The notes under the pieces are model-generated. The model was not told where the DNA came from. It did no database searches and worked only from the letters and a program-made list of their open reading frames with translations. From Reyranella sp. (GTDB lineage Bacteria > Pseudomonadota > Alphaproteobacteria > Reyranellales > Reyranellaceae): a stretch of 55,848 bases of DNA. A program made the translations under genes and the position numbers. Position 1 is the stretch's first letter; each line of letters starts with the position of its first letter. The stretch covers positions 1 to 55,848 of the forward strand of contig NZ_SCVH01000071.1 of assembly GCF_004296935.1 (NCBI RefSeq). The letters are read 5' to 3'. Below are positions 35,304-41,463 of the stretch, piece after piece.

Positions 35304-35304
35304 A

Positions 35305-37020
35305 TCAGCCGACCAGTTCGAATTTGTCGACGTCGACCAGGCCCTTATCGGTGATGCGGAGGTGCGGGATCACCGGCAGGGGCAGGAAGGCCATCTGCAG
35401 GAAGGGCTCGTGGAGCGTCGTGCCGAGGCCGCGCACCGCCTCGCGCAGGCGGCGCAGCCCCCGCTCAACTTCCTCGAACGGCCGGTCGCTCATCAGCCCG
35501 GCGATGGGCAGCGCCAGTTCGGCCACCACCTGGCCATCGACGGCGGCCGCGAAGCCGCCTTTCAGCGCGATCAGCCGGTTCACGGCGACGGCCATGTCGG
35601 CATCGTTGCAGCCGATGACGCAGACATTGTGGCTGTCATGACCGATCGACGAGGCGATGGCGCCGCGGGCGATGCCGAACCCCTTCACGAAGCCGCGCCC
35701 GACCCTGCCCTCGGTATTGTGCCGGCCCAGCACCACCACCTTCAGCACGTCGGAGGCGACATCGGCCACCAGCGCGCCGTCCCGCCGCGCCACCGGGACC
35801 GAAAGCCGGTCCGTCAGGATCTGGCCCGGCCGCACGCCGATCACCGGTGGCGACCCCGCAGCGCCCGCCGGAACGCGGAAGGTCTCGGCCGTCACCGGCC
35901 TCAGCTTCACCGAATCGAGGCCCACCAACGCCACGTCGGGCCGTGTCCTGAACCGATCCGGCGTCACCAGACTCCCACGGCAGATCACCTGCTTCACGGC
36001 GCAGGTCTCCAAATCCTCCAGCAGCACCAGATCGGCGCGCTGGCCCGGCGCCACCAGGCCGCGGTCGAACAGGCCGAAATGCCGGGCCGCCGACCAGGTC
36101 GCGGCGCGATAGGCGTTGAGCGGTTTCACGCCCTTCCGGATGGCGGCGCGGATCAGGTAATCGACGTGGCCCTCCTCGGCGATGTCGAGCGGGTTGCGGT
36201 CGTCGGTGCAGAAGGCCAGAAACGGCGCGCGCTCGGTGGTGATCAGCTCGGCCAGCGCCGCCAGATCCTTGGACACCGTGCCCTCGCGCACCAGGATCTG
36301 CATGCCCTTGCGCAGCTTTTCGCGCGCCTCCTCAGCCGACGTCGTCTCGTGGCAGTTGCGCACGCCCGCGGCGATGTAGGCATTGAGGTCGTAGGACTGT
36401 AGCAGCGGCGAATGGCCGTCGATCTGCACGTCGGAGAAGGCCGCGAGCTTCTTCAGCACCTTGGGATCGCGCGCCAGCACGCCCGGCACGTTCATGAACT
36501 CGGCCAGCCCCAGCACCTTGGGATGATGCTTGAACGGCAGCAGATCCTCGGCCTCCAGCGTGGCGCCCGAGGTTTCGAGATGGGTCGACGGCACGCACGA
36601 CGAAAGCTGCACGCGCAGATCCATCACCGTGACGGCCGCGCACTCCAAAAAATATTTCAGGCCCGGGATGCCCAGCACGTTGCTGATCTCGTGCGGATCG
36701 CAGATCGCCGTGGTGGTGCCACGCGGCACGACGCAGCGGTCGAACTCCAGCGGCGTGACCAGGGTGGATTCGCAATGGACGTGGGCGTCGATGAAGCCCG
36801 GCACGGCCGTGAGGCCGCGGCCGTCGATCTCGGTGGCGCCGTTGTAGGTCTCGTGGGTGCCGACGATGCGGTCGCCGGCGATGGCGATGTCGCCCGTTTT
36901 GATCTCGCCCGAGGTGAGGTCGAGGATGCCGACGTCTTTTACGACCAAGTCCGCCGGCGCTTGGCCGCGCGCCTGCTCGATGATGTCGGAGAGCTGGGAA
37001 ACGGAGAGGAGCTCGCGCAT
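35305..37020 (-). CDS. ade: Adenine deaminase
   Basis: A 571-residue amidohydrolase of the adenine deaminase (AdeC) family. Metal-site motifs: FIDAHVHCESTLVTPLEFDR, CDPHEISNVLGIPG, and FCTDDRNPLDI; the C-terminal beta domain has GHDSHNVCVIGCNDADMAVAV, a hallmark of Ade enzymes, and ends with KFELVG. It converts adenine to hypoxanthine and ammonia. The frame continues upstream through a repeat, but MRELLSVSQLSD at 37020 is the fitting start. Confidence 0.93.
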   Translation of the reverse strand: MRELLSVSQLSDIIEQARGQAPADLVVKDVGILDLTSGEIKTGDIAIAGDRIVGTHETYNGATEIDGRGLTAVPGFIDAHVHCESTLVTPLEFDRCVVPRGTTTAICDPHEISNVLGIPGLKYFLECAAVTVMDLRVQLSSCVPSTHLETSGATLEAEDLLPFKHHPKVLGLAEFMNVPGVLARDPKVLKKLAAFSDVQIDGHSPLLQSYDLNAYIAAGVRNCHETTSAEEAREKLRKGMQILVREGTVSKDLAALAELITTERAPFLAFCTDDRNPLDIAEEGHVDYLIRAAIRKGVKPLNAYRAATWSAARHFGLFDRGLVAPGQRADLVLLEDLETCAVKQVICRGSLVTPDRFRTRPDVALVGLDSVKLRPVTAETFRVPAGAAGSPPVIGVRPGQILTDRLSVPVARRDGALVADVASDVLKVVVLGRHNTEGRVGRGFVKGFGIARGAIASSIGHDSHNVCVIGCNDADMAVAVNRLIALKGGFAAAVDGQVVAELALPIAGLMSDRPFEEVERGLRRLREAVRGLGTTLHEPFLQMAFLPLPVIPHLRITDKGLVDVDKFELVG

Positions 37021-37068
37021 CCGAATCAGATAGGGCCCACTCGAAGATTTAGCAATGGGATGACCGCC

Positions 37069-37101
37069 TTTGTCATCCTTCGCTTCGCTCAGGATGACAA
37101 A
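37069..37101. repeat. Palindromic repeat family B (short copy)
   Basis: Inverted repeat TTTGTCATCCT / AGGATGACAAA (37069-37079 and 37091-37101) around TCGCTTCGCTC. A 24-nt part (37076-37099) is identical to the right half of the copy at 38348-38395. It lies in the 5' leader of the adenine deaminase gene. Confidence 0.8.
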
Positions 37102-37161
37102 ACGAGAGTGGTCGTCATGACCGATCCCACATCTCGCACGCATGCTTCCGTCATCACCGAC

Positions 37162-37476
37162 CTAAGCCGCTTTCGCCCGGATCGTCGGGATGCCGCTTAC
37201 GTCCTCGTTCTGCTCGGCATGCCAAGTATCGTAGGCCGCCTGCATACGCGTCCACACACCGGCGCCGTCTCCGAACAGCTTGCCCAGACGTACCGCGACG
37301 GATGGCGAGACTGGTTTGCGCTCGCCCAGGATGTCGTAGAGGTGCTGTCGCGAGATGCCCAGCAGACCGGCGATCTCCGACTTGGTCCTGCCGGTGGCTG
37401 GAATCACGTCCTCCCGCAGCAGCACTCCAGGATGGGTGGGACAGCGGGCTCGATTGCGCCGGGCAACAAAGGTCAT
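37162..37476 (-). CDS. higA: HigA family antitoxin
   Basis: A 104-residue XRE-type antitoxin of the HigA/VapI group: THPGVLLREDVIPATGRTKSEIAGLLGISRQHLYDILGERKPVSP contains the helix-turn-helix; VAVRLGKLFGDGAGVWTRMQAAYD follows. It would neutralise HigB and repress the operon. RBS GAGGAGG upstream of ATG 37476. Follows higB by 12 nt, the typical toxin-first order. Confidence 0.93.
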   Translation of the reverse strand: MTFVARRNRARCPTHPGVLLREDVIPATGRTKSEIAGLLGISRQHLYDILGERKPVSPSVAVRLGKLFGDGAGVWTRMQAAYDTWHAEQNEDVSGIPTIRAKAA

Positions 37477-37488
37477 CGTTCGGCCTCC

Positions 37489-37767
37489 TCAATGATACTG
37501 CTCGAAGTCGACACGAAATGCGTCGGCGCCTTCGAACTCGAAAGTGATGCACCAGGGCCCGTTCACATGGACGGAATAGCGCGTCGGCTTGAACCCTCTT
37601 AGCGGATGGAAATCGAATCCCGGAAGATTCATCTCGTCTGGTCTCTCGGCCGACTCCAACCGATCCAGCCGCCTGAGAATGCGTTCATGCATGCGGGCAT
37701 CTATCTTCGCCGTGCGGCCCTTCTCCCACAGGTCGGCAAGGGCCTTGCTTCTAAAGCTTCGGATCAC
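37489..37767 (-). CDS. higB: HigB/RelE-type mRNA interferase toxin
   Basis: A 92-residue RelE-superfamily toxin: IRSFRSKALADLWEKGRTAKID, then LRRLDRLESAERPDEMNLPG, FHPLRGFKPTRYSVHVNGPWCITFEF and DAFRVDFEQYH. HigB toxins cut mRNA on the ribosome. The start is GTG 37767. The best promoter places transcription start within a base or two of this codon, so the mRNA may be leaderless. Confidence 0.9.
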   Translation of the reverse strand: MIRSFRSKALADLWEKGRTAKIDARMHERILRRLDRLESAERPDEMNLPGFDFHPLRGFKPTRYSVHVNGPWCITFEFEGADAFRVDFEQYH

Positions 37768-37773
37768 CCTGAG

Positions 37774-37817
37774 AATGTAAGCTAATCACTTACTATCGTC
37801 AACAAATAGCTTACATT
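37774..37817 (-). promoter_or_regulatory. higBA promoter and HigA operator
   Basis: On the minus strand: -35 TTGACG (37797-37802), 17-bp spacer and -10 TACATT (37774-37779). A perfect 11-bp inverted repeat AATGTAAGCTA / TAGCTTACATT (37774-37784 and 37807-37817, spacer 22 bp) brackets the promoter, one arm covering the -10. It is the likely HigA/HigBA operator. Confidence 0.75.
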
Positions 37818-37856
37818 GGCCGCCCAAGATCGGCCCTGCTGCCACACATCCGATCA

Positions 37857-38258
37857 TCAGCTCATCCCCTGCACCGAGAACACCGAGATTTCGAACATCA
37901 CGCGCACATCTTCCGCCTTTGCATAGGGATTCTTGTCGAGCCCCATGTACTTGTACGCGAGCTGGTCGATATGCTTCGCGGCGACATCGTCCTGCCGCAC
38001 GCCGGTCACGGTGCCGCGGAGCTGGACGTAGCGGTCGGGATTGTCCGGATCCATGATCGAGAGCGCCACTTTCGCGCCCTGCTTCATGTTGCGCACCTTA
38101 GTCCGTCCGAGCGCCGAGTTCACCCGGACCTTGCCGTCCGCGAAGTCGAACCACACCGGCGTGTTCTGCGGCGAGCCATCGGGCATCACCGTCGCCAGGT
38201 GGGCGAAGGCTTTCTTCTCCAGCAACAGGTCCATATAGACATCGGGTATCGTGGTCAT
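37857..38258 (-). CDS. PPOX-class (pyridoxamine 5'-phosphate oxidase family) protein
   Basis: A 133-residue split-barrel flavin-binding protein: MTTIPDVYMDLLLEKKAFAHLATVMPDGSPQNTPVWFDFADGKV, MKQGAKVALSIMDPDNPDRYVQLRGTV, typical of PPOX-class F420- or FMN-dependent reductases. Substrate unknown. ATG 38258 has AAGGAG upstream and is preferred over a GC-rich extension. Confidence 0.9.
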   Translation of the reverse strand: MTTIPDVYMDLLLEKKAFAHLATVMPDGSPQNTPVWFDFADGKVRVNSALGRTKVRNMKQGAKVALSIMDPDNPDRYVQLRGTVTGVRQDDVAAKHIDQLAYKYMGLDKNPYAKAEDVRVMFEISVFSVQGMS

Positions 38259-38347
38259 CGCCTTGAACTCCTTGCCTCCGCCACGGTCGGGCACTTCCTC
38301 CTGCCTACCATAGCAACTGCGATGCTTTCGCGCTGGAGGGCAATGTC

Positions 38348-38395
38348 TGTCATCCTGAGCGGAGCGAAGGATCCTTCGCTTCGCTCAGGATGACA
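38348..38395. repeat. Palindromic repeat family B (full copy)
   Basis: A 48-bp near-perfect palindrome (38348-38371 and 38372-38395, one mismatch), with TGTCATCCTGAGC at each end in opposite orientation and GGATCC at the centre. Sits 17 bp before the RidA-like start. The other copy at 37069-37101 is truncated. Confidence 0.85.
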
Positions 38396-38411
38396 ACCTT
38401 GGAGTAATCGC

Positions 38412-38789
38412 TTGCCCCACCCCGACATCGCCCGCGTTCCCAACAAGGCCCTGCCTGCCAAGTCGGCGGTGTCGATCTACCGCTTTCCGGGCGGCGGCGG
38501 TCTGCTCAATGCCGTGGCGACCTCGCCCGACAAGTCGCTCGACCTGCCCGGCCAGACGGCTGCGACGCTGGCGCTGCTCGACGCGCATCTCAGGAAGGCC
38601 GGCATCGACCGCACGCGCATCCTGCGCGCCGACGTGGTGGTGACCGACCATGAGCAGAAGCCCGCCTTCGACCGCGTGTGGGCCGCGTGGATGCCCGACG
38701 GCGAGGGCCCGGTGCGCTCGTTCGTGCAGTCCGTCATGCCCGAGGGCGACCTGGTCGAGATCCTGATTACGGCGGCGTTGCCGGCCTAG
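38412..38789 (+). CDS. RidA family protein
   Basis: A 125-residue YjgF/YER057c/UK114 (RidA) protein: FPGGGGLLNAVATSPDKSLDLPGQTAATLALLDAHLRKAGIDRTRILRADVVVTD and FDRVWAAWMPDGEGPVRSFVQSVMPEGDLVEILITAAL. RidA-type proteins hydrolyse reactive imines/enamines; the Arg of the catalytic group aligns with VRSFVQ. Start TTG 38412, GGAG 7-8 bp upstream. Convergent, overlapping the lipoprotein gene by 4 nt. Confidence 0.82.
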   Translation: MPHPDIARVPNKALPAKSAVSIYRFPGGGGLLNAVATSPDKSLDLPGQTAATLALLDAHLRKAGIDRTRILRADVVVTDHEQKPAFDRVWAAWMPDGEGPVRSFVQSVMPEGDLVEILITAALPA

Positions 38790-39031
38790 CCCGCCGGCGC
38801 GTCCCGCGAGATGAGCGGCTCGTCGGCGCCCGGGCCAAACCGGCCTCGCCGCCGCGTATCGGTCATGCGTTGCACGCACGCCGTATAGGGGTCCGTTCCC
38901 GGAACGAACCCGCCCGCCGCACAGGCGCCCTCGACCGTCGTCGCCGAGGGCGGAACGCGCCCAGCCTCGCCGATGGCACAGGCCGCCATCAGGCTGCACG
39001 CGAGAAGGACGCCAGCAATGCGATACGACAT
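38786..39031 (-). CDS. Small lipoprotein of unknown function
   Basis: An 81-residue exported lipoprotein: MSYRIAGVLLACSLMAAC with a lipobox, then two further Cys (ACAAGGF, TACVQRM) that could pair, and an Arg-rich tail (RRRGRFGPG). No recognised family. ATG 39031 is chosen over a longer frame because of the signal. It overlaps the RidA gene end by 4 nt. Confidence 0.7.
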   Translation of the reverse strand: MSYRIAGVLLACSLMAACAIGEAGRVPPSATTVEGACAAGGFVPGTDPYTACVQRMTDTRRRGRFGPGADEPLISRDAPAG

Positions 39032-39110
39032 CTTCGAGGCCCCGCGAAACGGCGCGTCTTCGCCGCGCGACTGCGGAAAGCGAACGCTAGGCCGATCCCG
39101 CCGCCCGTCG

Positions 39111-39124
39111 TTGATGCAGGTCAA
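39111..39124. promoter_or_regulatory. FNR/FixK-like box (TTGATGCAGGTCAA)
   Basis: A 9-of-10 match to TTGAT-N4-ATCAA in the 167-bp divergent spacer. Centre 39117.5 is about 82 bp before the small membrane protein start (39199), which suits class II activation with a transcription start near 39159. No other gene evidence in this spacer. Confidence 0.6.
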
Positions 39125-39198
39125 AAGGCCGGCGGCGCCGCCATGGTCTGTTGCCGTGTCCGCGAGCGGGCCGGAGCGGCAGCGAACAGAGGTGCGCC

Positions 39199-39384
39199 AT
39201 GGTCATGGTTCTCATCGTCCTCCTGCTGATCGTGCTGCTCGGCGGCGGCAGCTGGTACGGCTACAATTTCCATGGCGTGCACGGGCTGGGGGCCGCCTTC
39301 GGCCTCTTCCTCCTGGTGCTGGTCATCCTCTGGCTGCTCGGCGCCCTCGACGCGCTCGGCCAGGTCCCGCTCCCTCGTCCCTGA
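39199..39384 (+). CDS. Small membrane protein (DUF3309-like)
   Basis: A 61-residue protein: MVMVLIVLLLIVLLGGGSWYGYNF as first helix, a Gly/His turn (GVHGLGAAFG), and LFLLVLVILWLLGAL as second helix. The architecture resembles DUF3309 small membrane proteins found in stress genes; assignment is by pattern. ATG 39199 follows AGAGG; it could be activated from the FNR-like box at 39111. A PPOX pseudogene follows. Confidence 0.6.
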   Translation: MVMVLIVLLLIVLLGGGSWYGYNFHGVHGLGAAFGLFLLVLVILWLLGALDALGQVPLPRP

Positions 39385-39386
39385 AG

Positions 39387-39799
39387 GTCACCGCCAGGTC
39401 GATCGAGACAATGACCCGGCTGGCCCATGTCCGGGACGGTCAACCCCATATCGTCCCGATGTCGTTCGCCTACGACGCGGACTGCCTCTACAGCTTTTCG
39501 ACACTGAGCGAAAAGATCGTCTGGATGCGTACCAATCCCCGGGTCTGCGTGGAAGCGGACGAACTGGTCAACGTGGAGAAGTGGGAGACCGTGATCGTTC
39601 AGGGGCGGTACGAAGAGCTGCCGGACACGCCCCGGCACGACGCCGACCGGCGGCACGTGCACGCGCTCCTGCAACGGCGCCCGGTCTGGTGGGAGCGGGC
39701 TACGTGAAGACGATCATCGACGGCAAGGAGCGCCCGCTGGAGTTCCTGTATTTCCGTGTCCGCATCGACCGGATCAGCGGCCGTCGCGGCGTTCCCTGA
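39387..39799 (+). pseudogene. Pyridoxamine 5'-phosphate oxidase family protein, truncated and frameshifted
   Basis: The frame LAHVRDGQPHIVPMSFAYD through WMRTNPRVCVEADEL to LLQRRPVWWERAT stops at 39705-39707. In the +1 frame the expected C-terminus continues (VGAGYVKTIIDGKERPLEFLYFRVRIDRISGRR). A one-base deletion near 39690-39697 joins them. About 20 N-terminal residues normal for this flavin-binding family are also missing. Possible sequencing error at the shift cannot be excluded. Confidence 0.75.
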
Positions 39800-39856
39800 C
39801 CGCCGGCCGCGAGCATCGTGATCTACTCCGCGTGACGCACGGCGAGGGCACCGTCT

Positions 39857-39949
39857 ATGGACAACTTGAACAATGGCCTGCAGCGCGAGCGCACTATCCC
39901 TGTCGACGACTTCAAGTACGACAACAACAAGACCTTCACGAGACGCTAA
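39857..39949 (+). CDS. Possible 30-residue ORF
   Basis: ATG 39857 to TAA 39947-39949 gives MDNLNNGLQRERTIPVDDF and 11 more residues. GAGGG 8 nt upstream is a usable ribosome-binding site, and the Asn-rich, non-GC-skewed composition is unlike the surrounding genes. Convergent with the DnaJ-like zinc-motif gene, 3-nt gap. No family recognised; could be chance. Confidence 0.3.
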   Translation: MDNLNNGLQRERTIPVDDFKYDNNKTFTRR

Positions 39950-39952
39950 ACC

Positions 39953-40120
39953 TTAAACTTCACCGCTACCGTCGCACCTGGGACAATCTTCCTTGCCGTC
40001 GCCTTTACAAGTACGGCAGTGAAATGCCAGCAAGAGCGCAACATATTCCGTGCCAGAACCATCACAACGTTCGCACTCTCCAGTTCTGCCACTACCCCTA
40101 CAATCTGGACATGTAGCCAT
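39953..40120 (-). CDS. 55-residue protein of four DnaJ-type CxxCxGxG zinc motifs
   Basis: A mini-protein MATCPDCRGSGRTGECERC, then DGSGTEYVALLLAFHCRTC and KGDGKEDCPRCDGSGEV. It has four CxxCxGxG motifs (Cys at 4/7, 16/19, 35/38, 46/49), which is the complete DnaJ cysteine-rich zinc-finger domain (two zinc sites), without J-domain or C-terminal domain. GGAGGA 6 nt upstream of ATG 40120 marks a real start. Composition is AT-richer than neighbours, suggesting transfer. Role could be thiol/zinc handling or peptide binding; unproven. Confidence 0.82.
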   Translation of the reverse strand: MATCPDCRGSGRTGECERCDGSGTEYVALLLAFHCRTCKGDGKEDCPRCDGSGEV

Positions 40121-40323
40121 GGCTATCCTCCGCTACCTGTGAGCGTAGTTCGGCGATGGGGAAATGCAATGCGGATGGAAGGCGGATTTGTCGTCGAGAA
40201 GGCCTTCGTCGAGCAGCGGCGTTCCGCTTCGCGAGCGCCCGCACGTAGCCGCGTCCGGGCAGCGGCGGCTAGGATGCCCGCTGCCATCAAAGGCGTGCCG
40301 GGAAGTCGAGAGAGAGGGTCGTC

Positions 40324-41463
40324 GTGACACTGCCGCTGGAAGGAGTTCGCGTCATCGAGGTGGGCCAGGCGCTGGCCGGGCCGCTGGCCGGCGTGCTGCT
40401 GGCCGACATGGGCGCCGACGTGATCAAGATCGAGAAGCCCGACGGCGGCGACGATGCCCGCCTCTGGGGGCCTCCGTTCGGACCCGACGGCGAGACCTCG
40501 CTCTATTTCTATTCGCAGAACCGCAACAAGCGCTCGGTCGTGCTCGACCTCAAGCTGGCGGCCGATGTCGACAAGCTCCACAAGCTTTGCGAGACGGCGG
40601 ATATCCTGATCCAGAACCTGCGGCCCGGCGTCGTCGACGAGGTCGGCATCGGGCCGGAGTCGATGCTCGCCCGCCACCCGCGCCTCATCTACTGCTCGAT
40701 CTGGGCCTTCGGCTACCAGGGGCCGCTGCGCATGAAGCCCGCCTTCGATCCGCTGCTGCAGGCCTATGGCGGCATGATGAGCGTGACCGGCCGGCCGGAG
40801 GATCCGCCGACTTTCTGTGGCGCCTCGATCAACGACAAGGCGACCGGCATGTTCTGCACGATTGGGGCTTTGGCGGCCCTCCGGCTGCGCGACAAGACGG
40901 GCAAGGGCTGCCTGGTCGACACCTCGCTGTTCGACTCGGCGGTGCACTGGGTCGAGGGCCAGGTGAACTCCTATCTCTACAACGGTTCCGTCTCCAAGCG
41001 GCACGGCACCGGCAGCCCGGTGATCGTGCCCTACCAGACCTTCGACACGGCGGATCATCCGATCTGCCTCGCGCCCGGCAACGACCGGCTGTGGGCGCGC
41101 TGCGCCACGGTGCTGGGGCGGCCCGAGTGGGCGACCGATCCCAAGTACGCCAGGAGCGCGCAACGCGTCGCCCACAAGGTGGAGCTGTTGCCGATGATCG
41201 CCGCGGCGCTGAAGCTGAAGCCCCGCGCGCATTGGCTGGAGGCGATGGAAACGGCGGGCGTGCCCTGCGCCGCGGTGAACGACATCGGCGAGCTGGCGGA
41301 AACCGAGCAGATGGCGGCCTCGAAGCTGGTGCAGCAACTGCCCGGTGGGCCCAAGGTGGTCGGCCTGCCGATCGCCTTCGACCATGTGCGACCGCACTCG
41401 CCGCGCTCCGCCCCGACGCTGGGCGAGCATACGGACGAAGTCCTGGGGTCGCTTCCCAAGTGA
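40324..41463 (+). CDS. Class III (CaiB/BaiF) CoA-transferase
   Basis: A 379-residue CoA-transferase: VIEVGQALAGPLAGVLLADMGADVIKIEKPDGGDD, RNKRSVVLDLKLA and NLRPGVVDEVGIG; the catalytic Asp is in GKGCLVDTSLFDS. Substrate unknown. GTG 40324 has GAGAGAGAGG upstream. Overlaps the hyuA start by 4 nt (GTGA), so it likely loads or unloads CoA on the hydantoinase-linked substrate. Confidence 0.92.
   Translation: MTLPLEGVRVIEVGQALAGPLAGVLLADMGADVIKIEKPDGGDDARLWGPPFGPDGETSLYFYSQNRNKRSVVLDLKLAADVDKLHKLCETADILIQNLRPGVVDEVGIGPESMLARHPRLIYCSIWAFGYQGPLRMKPAFDPLLQAYGGMMSVTGRPEDPPTFCGASINDKATGMFCTIGALAALRLRDKTGKGCLVDTSLFDSAVHWVEGQVNSYLYNGSVSKRHGTGSPVIVPYQTFDTADHPICLAPGNDRLWARCATVLGRPEWATDPKYARSAQRVAHKVELLPMIAAALKLKPRAHWLEAMETAGVPCAAVNDIGELAETEQMAASKLVQQLPGGPKVVGLPIAFDHVRPHSPRSAPTLGEHTDEVLGSLPK

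Larger units (their letters stand above)
34804..35304. other. Repeat-rich intergenic spacer (501 bp)
   Basis: No protein-coding gene was found on either strand. The segment holds a cluster of TTGG(G)CCC motifs (34812-34955), a pair of inverted palindromic repeats (34961-35077), an AT-rich stretch (35200-35257), a hairpin followed by five U residues when read on the minus strand (35173-35200) and a second CG palindrome (35270-35303). It lies between convergent phnE and adenine deaminase genes. Confidence 0.8.

Noticed and set aside
38259-38411. Possible small RNA at the 48-bp palindrome
   Set aside because: Near-identical sequence elsewhere in the window shows it is a repeat rather than a unique RNA gene.
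40164-41459. 1.3-kb in-frame N-terminal extension of hyuA
   Set aside because: It overlaps the CoA-transferase in a different frame and has low-complexity Arg/Gly content; the GTG at 41460 starts the conserved ATPase domain.
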